Shown piece after piece: positions 35,740-44,648 of a stretch of DNA of 64,000 nucleotides. Made by a program: the position numbers and the translations under genes. Within the stretch, counting starts at the first letter, position 1. The number at the start of each line of letters is the position of its first letter. Under the pieces are notes generated by a model. The model was not told the origin of the DNA, made no database searches, and saw only the letters and a list, made by a program, of their open reading frames with translations. The stretch spans positions 434,001-498,000 of the forward strand of contig CP053716.1 in assembly GCA_013201155.1 (NCBI GenBank), written 5' to 3'. Source of the DNA: Berryella wangjianweii (GTDB lineage: Bacteria; Actinomycetota; Coriobacteriia; Coriobacteriales; Eggerthellaceae).

Positions 35740-36073
35740 CGCCCGTCGCCGCGACGGATGGGCGATGCGCTCCTCGGTGCCGCACGACGCACCGTCGAGA
35801 AGCGTCGCCGGCCTGCGGCGCGTGGCAGGCACGCGTGGCAGGACCGAGCGCAGGACCTGAGCTGCGCACGACGCAGAGAGGGGCGCCGGGGCTTTCCCCG
35901 GCGCCCCTCTCGCTTCTCCTCAGCCGCGTCATTCGCTCCGGCGACGTCGTCCGCACCGAGGAACGCCCCCGCCGTCATCTGCCGCCGCCATCCTGCGCAG
36001 CGGCGTCGAGCGGCCAGGCGCGACGCCCTCTGACGGCATCGCCCGGCAGTCCGTCGTGCGGCGCGCGTCCGGC
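35740..36073. other. Convergent intergenic region caiD / MFS transporter
   Basis: 334 bases with no supported gene. The only distinct structure is the very long hairpin at 35876-35911, listed separately. Confidence 0.5.
35876..35911 (+). terminator. 16-bp perfect hairpin between convergent caiD and MFS genes
   Basis: GAGAGGGGCGCCGGGG, tetraloop CTTT, then the exact complement CCCCGGCGCCCCTCTC. It is the longest perfect stem I noticed in the window. GCTTCTCCT follows on the plus strand, so the U-tract is weak. Its position 136 bases after caiD suggests a terminator or an mRNA 3' barrier. Confidence 0.6.
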
Positions 36074-37540
36074 TCACACCCGTCGATGACGCCCGGGTGC
36101 GCTGGCCTCGGAAAGCGTTTTGCCGCGCGTCTCGGGCGCCAGAGCCGCCGACAGCCCCAGCGCAAGCGCCACCAGGCCCGCGGCCACCAGCATGGTGGGC
36201 CCGATCCCGAACCGCGCCAGAAACAGCGGCAGGCCGTAGGTGGCGGCGATCGTCCCCACCCGCGAGATGCCGATCGCCACGCCCACCGCCGTCGCCCGCA
36301 CCTCGGTGGGGAACAGCTCGTTGGGATACAGCCACTGCAGGATCCCGGGGCCGCCGCTGAAGAAGGCGTACAGCCCGAATGCCGCCACGATCACCGCCGC
36401 GGGGGCCTGAGGAAACAGGCCCAGCGCCACCAGGCCCGCCAGCATGCATGCCAGCGACCCGATCAGCACGCGCCGGCGCCCCAGCGTGTTCAGCCAGTAC
36501 ATGGCGGGAAACGTGCCCAGCAGGAACAGCAGGCTGACCGCGCTCTCGCCCAAGATGGCCTCCTTGCCCGATGCCAGCCCGAAGGCGGCCATGATGTCGG
36601 GCCCGAAGGTGTAGATCGCGTACATGGGCACCACCTGGCACAGGGTAAGCACGCCCAGGAACAGAATGCGCCCCAGGTAGCCCTGCGAGAACACCGTGCC
36701 CAGACTGGTGCGCGGGCGCGCAGGCTCGGTCACCGGCGCCGCGTGGGGCCCGAACACCCGGCTCATCACCTGCGCCGCCTCGTCGTGGCGCCCCTTGCTG
36801 GCCAGCCAGCGGGGCGACTCGGGAATGTCGCGCCGCCCGATCAGCAGCACCGCGCACGGCACGATCGCCGAGCCCAGCATCCAGCGCCAGCCCCCGGGAA
36901 CGTCGATCAGCGCCCAGCCCACCACGGCGGCAACCGTGGCGCCCAGGTACCACGCCGCCGACACCATGCCCATCGACACGGCGCGGCTGCGCGTGGGCGC
37001 GAACTCGGCGATCAGCGAGGTGGCGATCGGATAGTCGGCGCCCACGAACACCCCGATCAGGAAGCGCGCGCATATCAGCTGCAGGGCATCGGCGCACTGG
37101 GTGCTCAGAAGCGACAGCACGCCCAGTGCCACGATGTCCACCACGAACATGCGCTTGCGGCCTATGAGGTCGGTCAGATAGCCGCCCACCACCGTTCCCA
37201 GAAGGATTCCCGCCAGCACCGAGGCCCCGATGGCCGCGCTCTCGGCATCGGTCAGTCGGAACAGCGGGCCGATCTGGGTAAGGGCCACGCCGATCAGCGA
37301 CAGCACGTAGCCGTCGAGAAACGACCCCCCGCTTGAGAAGAAGGCGATTCGGCGCAGAAAGGGCGTGGAGGGCGCCTCGTCGATCGTGACGGGCGCCGCG
37401 CCCAGGGGCTCCTCAGAAGGCGCGGCCGCGCTCGCATTCGAAGGCGATACCCGCCCCCCATCGGCCTTGATGCCGCCGCGCGGGCCGTCATCGGCGCGTC
37501 CGTGCCGACAGGCGGATCTGCTCGTGCCTCTCGCGTCCAT
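36074..37540 (-). CDS. MFS transporter, sugar-porter-like
   Basis: A 488-residue, 12-helix major facilitator. After a disordered Ala/Gly-rich N-terminus of about 55 residues it shows the GRKRMFV loop motif between helices 2 and 3, PESPRWLASKGRHDEAA between helices 6 and 7, and PNELFPTEVRATAVG near helix 10. These mark the metabolite:H+ symporter/sugar-porter branch. GGGAG precedes ATG 37540. It lies between caiD and caiC, so it probably imports the pathway substrate in place of the BCCT transporter CaiT. The substrate is inferred only from context. Confidence 0.8.
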   Translation of the reverse strand: MDARGTSRSACRHGRADDGPRGGIKADGGRVSPSNASAAAPSEEPLGAAPVTIDEAPSTPFLRRIAFFSSGGSFLDGYVLSLIGVALTQIGPLFRLTDAESAAIGASVLAGILLGTVVGGYLTDLIGRKRMFVVDIVALGVLSLLSTQCADALQLICARFLIGVFVGADYPIATSLIAEFAPTRSRAVSMGMVSAAWYLGATVAAVVGWALIDVPGGWRWMLGSAIVPCAVLLIGRRDIPESPRWLASKGRHDEAAQVMSRVFGPHAAPVTEPARPRTSLGTVFSQGYLGRILFLGVLTLCQVVPMYAIYTFGPDIMAAFGLASGKEAILGESAVSLLFLLGTFPAMYWLNTLGRRRVLIGSLACMLAGLVALGLFPQAPAAVIVAAFGLYAFFSGGPGILQWLYPNELFPTEVRATAVGVAIGISRVGTIAATYGLPLFLARFGIGPTMLVAAGLVALALGLSAALAPETRGKTLSEASAPGRHRRV

Positions 37541-37637
37541 CACATGCGCTCCCTTCGCTCTCGCTCGCCACGGGCCTGCCGAAGCCCAGCCTCCGCCTCC
37601 GCCCGCCCGACGACGGCGGACGGCAGGCGACGCGCGC

Positions 37638-39197
37638 TCACCCCATGCGGGTCGTCCGGGCCATCTGCGCCAGCCGACGCTTCTCCACCTTCATCGAGGG
37701 AGTGCGCGGAAACTCGTCCACCACCAGCACGCGGGTGGGAACCTTGTAGTCGGCCAGATGCTCGGCGCAGAATGCCCGCACCTGGTCGGGCGTGAGTCGC
37801 GCGTCCGGCACGAGGCGAACGAACGCGCACACCTCCTGGTCGCGGATGGGGTCGTCCACGCCCACCACCGCCGCCTCGTTCACGGCGGGGTGTCGCGACA
37901 GCACGTCCTCCACCTCGATGGCCGAGATGCTGCGGCCCGCCCGCTTGATGAGGTTCGCCTTGCGCTCCACGAAGTAGAACCACCCGTCGGCATCGCGGTA
38001 TCCCTGGTCGCCCGTGCGCATCCAGCCATCGGGCGCGAAGGCGCGCGCCGTGGCGTCCGCGTCGTCCAGATAGCCCGCCATCAGCGTGCGTCCCCGCACG
38101 CCGCGCACCTGGATCTCGCCCACGCTCCCGGCGGGCACCTCGCGGTCATCGCCGTCGGCGATGCGCACCTCGTAGCCAAGGCCCGGACGACCCACGCTGG
38201 GCCATCGGCGCGGGCCCAGCGGCGGGTCGGTCAGCACCCAGCAGATGGACTCCGTGGAGCCGTAGGTATTCATCAGCGACACCCCGAAGCGCTCCTCGAA
38301 CTCGCCCTTCTGCCGATCGGTGACCGACTGGAAGTACAGCAGCTCGCGCAGCCCATGCGCGCGATCCAGGTGGCTGCGCGGCTGCAGCAGCAGGGTGCGC
38401 AGCATCATGGCCACGCACTGGGCCACGGTGGCGCGATGAGCGCGCACCTGGTCCCAGAACCGGCTGGCGCTGTAGCGCTGCACCATCACCAGGGTGGCCC
38501 CCGCCTCGATCACGGGCGTGAGAGCGGCGAGCTGGAAGTTCGAGTGACAGGCGGGCATGGTGGTGAGCAGGCGGTCATCGGGGCGCAGGGCGGTCTGCCA
38601 TGCTCCGTACACGCCGCTGAACACCATGTTCGCATGGGTGACCAGCACGCCCTTGGGCCGTGCCGTGGTGCCGGAGGTGAACATCACCTCCACCGGGTCC
38701 TCGGGGAGAAGCCGCACGCGCTGTCGCAGCGCCGGCGACGCAGAGGCGCGGGCCCGCGCAAGATCCGCGCACGTCAGCACCCCGCGCGATAGAAGGCCCT
38801 CGGCCGCGAGGTCGCGAAGCGGGCCCGCCAGGGCCGACGTGGTCACGGCAAGGACGGCCTGCGCGCGCTCGACGGCGTACCGCAGCTCGTCAGGACGGCT
38901 GCGCTCGCTCAAGGGCACCGTCACCGCGCCGATCTTCGCCAGGGCGATCAGGCAGATCAGCAGATCGGGGCAGGTGCGCATGAGCGTCACCACCCGCTCG
39001 CCCTTGCGCACGCCCTGGGACGAAAGCAGATTCGCGGTTCGGTTCACCTCGTCGTCGAACTCCCGGTACGAGAACGAGGAGACAACTCCCGCCTCGTCCT
39101 CGAACACCAGGAACGTGCACGCGCCCCGCGCGCTTACCCGCTGCTCCCAGCGGTCGCACAGCGTCGATGCCCCTACGATGTCGCTCAATCCCCTCAC
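37638..39197 (-). CDS. caiC: Carnitine/crotonobetaine-CoA ligase-like AMP-forming acyl-CoA synthetase
   Basis: An adenylate-forming ligase of 519 residues (E. coli CaiC has 517). It carries the P-loop-like MFTSGTTARPKGVLVTH near residue 165, NTYGSTESI near 305, the GWMRTGDQGYRDADGWFYFVERKANLIKRAGR hinge region near 400, and the C-terminal catalytic Lys in PRTPSMKVEKRRL. No ATG fits; GTG 39197 is chosen and TTG 39188 is the alternative. It would activate carnitine or crotonobetaine to start the cycle. It lies downstream of caiB. Confidence 0.85.
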   Translation of the reverse strand: MRGLSDIVGASTLCDRWEQRVSARGACTFLVFEDEAGVVSSFSYREFDDEVNRTANLLSSQGVRKGERVVTLMRTCPDLLICLIALAKIGAVTVPLSERSRPDELRYAVERAQAVLAVTTSALAGPLRDLAAEGLLSRGVLTCADLARARASASPALRQRVRLLPEDPVEVMFTSGTTARPKGVLVTHANMVFSGVYGAWQTALRPDDRLLTTMPACHSNFQLAALTPVIEAGATLVMVQRYSASRFWDQVRAHRATVAQCVAMMLRTLLLQPRSHLDRAHGLRELLYFQSVTDRQKGEFEERFGVSLMNTYGSTESICWVLTDPPLGPRRWPSVGRPGLGYEVRIADGDDREVPAGSVGEIQVRGVRGRTLMAGYLDDADATARAFAPDGWMRTGDQGYRDADGWFYFVERKANLIKRAGRSISAIEVEDVLSRHPAVNEAAVVGVDDPIRDQEVCAFVRLVPDARLTPDQVRAFCAEHLADYKVPTRVLVVDEFPRTPSMKVEKRRLAQMARTTRMG

Positions 39198-39295
39198 CCT
39201 CTGACGCCTCGCCGAACGATTCCCCGCCGCCAAGCTTCCCTTCCCCCGACGGCACCGCGGGCCGGCGGCGCGCAGGCCGCCGGCCCTCGCAAGCG

Positions 39296-40510
39296 CTACT
39301 CGCCCGCCTTCACCACACCCTCGTCGATCAGGCGCTCGATGCGCTCGGGCGCGTAGCCCAGGCGCGTCAGCACGTCCACGGTGTCGCCGCCCTGGGCCGG
39401 CATGGGACGCCACACCTGACCCGGGTTGTTGCGGAACTTCGGGAACACGCTCAGGCCGTGGAAGGTCTCGCCCTCGGCGGTCTGCCAGTCGGCCCAGGTG
39501 CCGCGCAGGCGCAGGTGCTCCTGCTCCACCAGGTCCTCAAGGTCGTTCACCACCTGCACCGCGATGCGATGCGCGGCGAAATCCTCCTCGATGTCGTGCT
39601 TCGAGCGCTCAAGGCAGTAGCGCTCGAAGGCGCTCTGGATCTCGGGCGCATGAGGGTTCGACAGCCACAGCGCCGAGGTGCCCTCGGGGATGTGCTCGGT
39701 GCCCCACAGATGCCCCAGGCCGATGGCCTCAAGGAAGTAGCGGTTCTGGTCAACGCCGTACAGGCACACGCCCAGGAAGCCGTCCTTGCAGGCGAACTCG
39801 CCGATGCCGCACAGATTCTGGTTGCGCGCGCCCGGGCGCGGCCACTTGATGCCCTCGTTGAGGTAGTCCACCAGGTAGTACTGGCCAATCGCCAGCAAGG
39901 TCTCGTGCATGGCCACGTCGATGCTCTCGCCCTGGCCCGTCTTGGCGGCCCGGTACAGGGCGGCCAGCGACGACGAGGCGATCATGAGGGTGTTGAAGTA
40001 GTCGCCCGCGTAGGGTCCCGGCAGCATGGGCTGCTCGGGCGTGCCGTTCTGCGCGATGATGCCCGCGTAGGCCATCACCGTCAGGTCGTAGGCGGCGCGC
40101 TTCACCATCTTGGGGTCGCCCGTCTGCCCGAAGCCCGACACGTGCACGATCACCAGGCGGGGGTTCACCTCCCACATCACCTCGTCGGTGATGCCCTTGC
40201 GGGCCCAGGTGCCGCCCTTCGACGCCTCCATGAAGATGTCCGCGTCGCGAATGAGGTCCAGGAACACCGCGCGGCCCTCGTCGCTGAAGTAGTTCAGGGC
40301 CACCGAGCGCTGATTGCGCCGCTCGGCCTGCTTCACGTAGGGCGTGTCGCGGATCGTGTCGCCGGCGCCGGTGTTCTCCAGCCACACCACATCGGCACCC
40401 CAGTCGGCCATCAGGTCGGCTGCCTTGGGACACGCCAGCTCCACGGCGGCGTACACCACCTTCACGCCGTCCAGCGGGCCGTACGAGGGCTTCTCGGTTG
40501 GGATAGCCAT
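39296..40510 (-). CDS. caiB: L-carnitine CoA-transferase-like family III CoA-transferase
   Basis: Family III CoA-transferase, 404 residues (E. coli CaiB 405). It matches CaiB closely in TIRDTP, IFMEASKGGTWARKGITDEV, SGFGQTG, the catalytic Asp in PYAGDYFNTL near residue 170, ESIDVAMHE, and the C-terminal KFRNNPGQVWRPMPAQGGDT. CaiB swaps CoA between gamma-butyrobetainyl-CoA and carnitine or crotonobetaine. It lies between caiA and caiC on the same strand. Assignment to carnitine rather than another acid is by resemblance and context. Confidence 0.9.
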   Translation of the reverse strand: MAIPTEKPSYGPLDGVKVVYAAVELACPKAADLMADWGADVVWLENTGAGDTIRDTPYVKQAERRNQRSVALNYFSDEGRAVFLDLIRDADIFMEASKGGTWARKGITDEVMWEVNPRLVIVHVSGFGQTGDPKMVKRAAYDLTVMAYAGIIAQNGTPEQPMLPGPYAGDYFNTLMIASSSLAALYRAAKTGQGESIDVAMHETLLAIGQYYLVDYLNEGIKWPRPGARNQNLCGIGEFACKDGFLGVCLYGVDQNRYFLEAIGLGHLWGTEHIPEGTSALWLSNPHAPEIQSAFERYCLERSKHDIEEDFAAHRIAVQVVNDLEDLVEQEHLRLRGTWADWQTAEGETFHGLSVFPKFRNNPGQVWRPMPAQGGDTVDVLTRLGYAPERIERLIDEGVVKAGE

Positions 40511-40636
40511 GAGCGCATCGCTCCTTTCATCGATGTTGGGTCATACGCCCCGCGCGGGGCGCCCGGCATCGGACTGCGGGAAGGTTCAGCCCGGCTGCGC
40601 GCGCGTCTGCGCGGGGTCTTGGCATGCGAGACGGCG

Positions 40637-41785
40637 CTAGCTGCGGTAGCCGCGCGACACGCCCTTCGACGCGGTCAGGATCATCATCTCGTCGGTGCCG
40701 CCCGAGATGCGGTCCACGCGCAGGTCGCGCCAGATGCGGTTGATGCGATGCTCGCTTGCCACCGCGATGCCGCCCATCACCTGCATGGCGTCGTCGGTTA
40801 CCTGGAAGGCGGCATTGGCGCAGTAGTACTTGCACATGGCCGCCGCCGTGGGATCGAAGGTACCGTCGGCCTGGTCGGCCTTCCACGCAGCCTCGTACAG
40901 CATGTTGCGCATGTTAGTAAGGGCGATCTGCATCTCGGCGATCTTCAGCTGGTTCAGCTGGAATCGCCCGATGGGGCGGCCGAAGGCCGTGCGCGCGTTG
41001 GCGTGAGCCACAGCGTCCTCGAAGGCGCTGATGGCAGTGCCGTAGTCGCAGGCGCCCACCAGCCAGCGCTCGAAGTTGAAGTCGGACACGCCGCGGTTGA
41101 AGCCGTTGCCCTCGGTGCCGAAGAAGTCGGCCTCGTCAAGCTCCACGTTGTCGAAGTACACCTCGCAGCAGCTGTCCATGCGCAGGCCCAGCTTGGGCAG
41201 GGGCGACAGCGTGATTCCCGGCTTCTCCATGTCCACGAAGAACTCGCTGAACACCGTGTCGTCCTCGGCGCTCTTCGCCATCACCACCAGGTAGCGCACG
41301 CCGGCACTGGACGTGATGAAGGTCTTGGTGCCGTTCAGGTACACCTTGCCGTTCTCGCGGCGGTAGGTGGTGGCAAGGGCGCCCACGTCCGACCCGGCAC
41401 CCGGCTCGGTGCACGCCGAGTTCCAGATCTGCTCGCCGGTCCCCAGAGTGGACATCACGGCCTCGATCTGGGCGGGCGCGCCCTCGCGAATCACCGTCTC
41501 GAAGCCCGGCAGCTGGTAGAGCACGTAGGTGGGAGCACCGTAGCGCCCCAGCACCTCGTACACGGCCATCAGGGTGACGCAGGGCTGCTCAAGCCCCAGG
41601 CCTCCGTGGCTCTCGGGCAGCATGATCTGGTCGAAGCCCAGCTCGCACAGGCCCGCCACCCAGCGCAGCGGATACTCGTGGCGCTCGTCGCACTCGTGGA
41701 AGTACGCCTCCCAGTTCTCGCTCTCCATGTAGGCGCGATAGCTGTCAACGATCAGCTCCTGCTCCTCGCTCAGTCTGAAATCCAT
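40637..41785 (-). CDS. caiA: Crotonobetainyl-CoA reductase-like acyl-CoA dehydrogenase
   Basis: Acyl-CoA dehydrogenase-fold flavoprotein, 382 residues (E. coli CaiA 380). Segments nearly identical to CaiA as I know it include [78 protein letters not shown] and [19 protein letters not shown]-like (here EMM). In E. coli it reduces crotonobetainyl-CoA to gamma-butyrobetainyl-CoA with electrons from FixABCX. It is first in a caiA-caiB-caiC run. The region 41786-41990 upstream has no gene. Confidence 0.92.
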   Translation of the reverse strand: MDFRLSEEQELIVDSYRAYMESENWEAYFHECDERHEYPLRWVAGLCELGFDQIMLPESHGGLGLEQPCVTLMAVYEVLGRYGAPTYVLYQLPGFETVIREGAPAQIEAVMSTLGTGEQIWNSACTEPGAGSDVGALATTYRRENGKVYLNGTKTFITSSAGVRYLVVMAKSAEDDTVFSEFFVDMEKPGITLSPLPKLGLRMDSCCEVYFDNVELDEADFFGTEGNGFNRGVSDFNFERWLVGACDYGTAISAFEDAVAHANARTAFGRPIGRFQLNQLKIAEMQIALTNMRNMLYEAAWKADQADGTFDPTAAAMCKYYCANAAFQVTDDAMQVMGGIAVASEHRINRIWRDLRVDRISGGTDEMMILTASKGVSRGYRS

Positions 41786-41990
41786 GGTTCTCCTTCCTCC
41801 GGTTGAGCGCAGGCGAATCGGAATCGACCCGCCTGCGCCGATGAATGGGGTTCGCGACCGCGGCGTGCGCGGCCCTCGCGCCGGCCGAACCCACGCCGCC
41901 CCGGTGCGGGCGGCGGCGCGGCGTGCGCGTCACGCGCCGACCCTGCTGAGCCGGCGCGCTCGCAGCGCTTCGACCCTCAGCCCGCCCGCA

Positions 41991-42986
41991 TCAGCAGGCC
42001 AGCTGCCTGCGCGCGAATTCCGCTCCCTGCTCAATCGCCTCGTTGGCGGCATCCAGCATCTTCGTGTAGTGCAGAAAGGCGTGAAGCACGCCCTCGAACA
42101 CCACGTGTCGCCGCTCGACGCCGCAGTTGGCCAGCATGGTGGCCAGCGCCGCGCTGTCGTCGCGCAGCGGGTCCAGCTCGGCAGCGGCGATGTAGCACGG
42201 GGGCACGCCGTGCGACAGGTCGGCGGCGAGGAGGTTCGCGTAGGGGCTGGTCCGCAGCTCGGCGGGGTCGTTCGCGTACATGCGCAGGTAGTAGGCCCAG
42301 TCGTCCTCGGAAAGCCCGTCCCAGGGACCGCCCAGCAGGCGCATCGAGGCCGAGTCGAACAGGCCGAACCACCCGTAGTACAGCAGCAGGCACCGCACGA
42401 ACGCGCTGGAGCCCGCCTGGTCGCGCAGGTACAGCGTTGCCGCCAGGCTCAGGTGCGCGCCGCCCGAATCGCCTGCGAAGGCCAGGCGCTGACCGTCCAC
42501 GCCGAACGCCGCGCCCATGCGGTTCAGGAACGAGGCCACGGCCGCCACCTCGCGCACCGCGCTGGGAAAGCGCGCCTCGGGCGAGAGGCGGTAGTCCACC
42601 GACGCCACCGCCACGCCGGAGCGAGCGGCCAGCAATCGGCAGATGCGGTCGTGAGTGCCGATGCCTCCCAGCACGAAGCCGCCGCCGTGCGCGTACACGA
42701 TCGCCGGCGTGGAGGCGGTGCCCGCCGCGCGTGCCGCCGCGGCCTCCTCCGTGGGGTAGTACAGCCTCACCGGCACCGTGCCGGCGGGGCCGGGCACCTC
42801 GATGTCCAAGGTGTCGGCCATCACCGGGCCGCCCTCCACCCACGGCGCACGCGAGCGCTCGTAGTTCTCGCGCATCAGGCGGAAGTCGTCGGTGGTCTCG
42901 TTGGCGCTGGCCGCCAACTCGTCTTCGCGGGCCAGCACCGCTCTCATCTGCGGACTGATCGCAGCCAGCACATCGATCTTGTTCAT
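41991..42986 (-). CDS. Alpha/beta-hydrolase, hormone-sensitive-lipase family esterase
   Basis: A 331-residue family IV esterase. It has the oxyanion motif YAHGGGFVLGG near residue 98, the nucleophile elbow FAGDSGGAHLS near 170, an acidic residue in AELDPLRDD near 275 and His in GVLHAFLHY near 305, a full catalytic set. ATG 42986 follows AAGGAGGGG; the longer frame is not supported. It lies inside the cai-like island between the MFS gene and caiA. One idea is that it frees carnitine from acyl-carnitines or related esters. No cai operon known to me contains such a gene. Confidence 0.8.
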   Translation of the reverse strand: MNKIDVLAAISPQMRAVLAREDELAASANETTDDFRLMRENYERSRAPWVEGGPVMADTLDIEVPGPAGTVPVRLYYPTEEAAAARAAGTASTPAIVYAHGGGFVLGGIGTHDRICRLLAARSGVAVASVDYRLSPEARFPSAVREVAAVASFLNRMGAAFGVDGQRLAFAGDSGGAHLSLAATLYLRDQAGSSAFVRCLLLYYGWFGLFDSASMRLLGGPWDGLSEDDWAYYLRMYANDPAELRTSPYANLLAADLSHGVPPCYIAAAELDPLRDDSAALATMLANCGVERRHVVFEGVLHAFLHYTKMLDAANEAIEQGAEFARRQLAC

Positions 42987-43056
42987 GGCCCCTCCTTGGG
43001 CTTGCAGGGAGGCCCGCAGGCGCGCAGCCTGCGGGCCCGCGGGCGTCACGCGAGCG

Positions 43057-44349
43057 CTAGGCCGCGCGGTCCTCCGTCTCCGTAGCGGAGTGGCGCTTCA
43101 CCGAGCGAAGCATCATCACCAGGCAGATGCAGCCGATCGCACCGAACATGATCTCGAAGCCGAAGATGCCGGCGAAGGCGTCAACCCCCTGGGCGTCGAT
43201 CATGTTGCCGTACCAGGTGTGGATGAACACGTCGGGCAGAAAGCCGATCACCGACAGGATTCCCGTGGCCGTGCCGAAGATCGACATGGGAATCTTCACC
43301 TCGGACAGCGGCGACGAGCCGATCGAGAACGCGCCGTAGGTGGTGAAGCCGAACACCACCACCAGGATCGAGGCCGTCAGCGCGGCGGCGGGGTCATGCG
43401 GGAACACGATAAGGCCCACCAGCACCGCCATCGACAGCACCAGACCGCCCAGGATCGCCTTCGAAGGGCTTTTGATCTTGGTGGCGATGAAGCCCACCAC
43501 CGGACCGGCGATCAGGCCGATGCCGTACGTGCGGATCAGGCCCACCACGTTCACCAGATTGCCGTCGGCGCCGAAGGCCTGGGTAAGGTAGGGCGTGGTG
43601 TACGTGGCGCCCTGGTACACGGCGTACACGCAGAAGTACGCCACGCAGGCCCAGATCACGCCGGGATGACGCGCGGCCTGCAGGGCCTCCTTGGCGCTGA
43701 ACAGCTTGGCATCGCGGTTGATCTCGCCCTTGAAGTCGGGGATGATGAAGTACGCGATGACGCCCAGCACCGCGATCACGGCGCCCAGGAACACCAGCAT
43801 CGCCTGCACGCCCAGCGAACCCGACACCGAGGCGATGATGCCCGCGTTGATAAGGCCGATCACCAGACCCGTGACGCCGTAGATCGAGTAGCTGATGCCG
43901 ATCTTGCTGGCGTACTCGTTCTCCTCGCAGCACAGGCGGATCACCTTGAAGCGGGTTCCCCACCACACCAGGATCGTGGTGACGCCCATCATCACGAACA
44001 GCGCCAGGCACACCGCAACCGAGGGAAGCGTGGCGTAGGCGAACACCAGCAGGGCCGTGGCCAGGAATCCCACCCAGGCCAGAGTGCGCATGCGGAACTT
44101 GTCGGCCACGATGCCCGAAGGCAGGTAGCACACCATGGCGGCGATGCCGTAGGCCGACACCATCAGGCCCAGCTCGGCGTTCGTGGCGCCAAGCGCCTGC
44201 ATGAGAGGATCGTAGAAGACGTTCTTCAGGTACATGGGTGCGTAGATGATCGACGAACCCATCGAGATGAGCACGACGAGCGCCCACTTGTGGAGGGACG
44301 AGAGCTCCTGATAGGTAACCTCTCCCCTGCTCTTGGCAAGCAACGACAT
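43057..44349 (-). CDS. MFS transporter of the cai-like island
   Basis: A 430-residue, 12-helix major facilitator with no soluble domain. Features are GIVADKFRMRTLAWVGF (the loop 2-3 motif), VWWGTRFKVIRLCCEENEYASKIG in the middle, and a charged C-terminus. It is not closely related to the MFS protein at 36074. ATG 44349 has AAAGGAAAGAGG before it. It is divergent from the 12-helix LuxR gene and upstream of the esterase and caiA. It could be the importer of carnitine/crotonobetaine or the exporter of gamma-butyrobetaine; the sequence does not tell which. Confidence 0.8.
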   Translation of the reverse strand: MSLLAKSRGEVTYQELSSLHKWALVVLISMGSSIIYAPMYLKNVFYDPLMQALGATNAELGLMVSAYGIAAMVCYLPSGIVADKFRMRTLAWVGFLATALLVFAYATLPSVAVCLALFVMMGVTTILVWWGTRFKVIRLCCEENEYASKIGISYSIYGVTGLVIGLINAGIIASVSGSLGVQAMLVFLGAVIAVLGVIAYFIIPDFKGEINRDAKLFSAKEALQAARHPGVIWACVAYFCVYAVYQGATYTTPYLTQAFGADGNLVNVVGLIRTYGIGLIAGPVVGFIATKIKSPSKAILGGLVLSMAVLVGLIVFPHDPAAALTASILVVVFGFTTYGAFSIGSSPLSEVKIPMSIFGTATGILSVIGFLPDVFIHTWYGNMIDAQGVDAFAGIFGFEIMFGAIGCICLVMMLRSVKRHSATETEDRAA

Positions 44350-44466
44350 CCTCTTTCCTTTCTCACCGATGAAAAATCCCCTTTATGGAAACCGGCCGCG
44401 ATCCACCCATCGAGCGGTCGCGTATCGGCCCGTTGGGCGATTCTGTTCGCTGAAGCCTTGAGCGCG

Positions 44467-44513
44467 CATCGCAAGATCGCCACTAAGTGACGCCTACTCA
44501 CTTTCTTGCGATG
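44467..44513. promoter_or_regulatory. Nested inverted repeat, candidate operator of the LuxR-type regulator
   Basis: Outer arms CATCGCAAGA (44467-44476) and TCTTGCGATG (44504-44513) are exact inverted copies. Inside them AAGTGA (44485-44490) and TCACTT (44498-44503) form a second dyad. It lies midway in the 299-base region between the divergent MFS and LuxR genes, which has no gene of its own. The outer arm recurs in the fixA/caiD promoter region. Confidence 0.65.
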
Positions 44514-44648
44514 TGCGAAACGCGGGGCACGTGATAGGTTTGCCCTACGTTCACCTCGAACGATGCGCGATCGAATGCCATCCCATGCTCAGGCCGCCGC
44601 GATCGCCGACAATCATGGACCGGGGATGAAAAAGGACGGTTTTCCACC

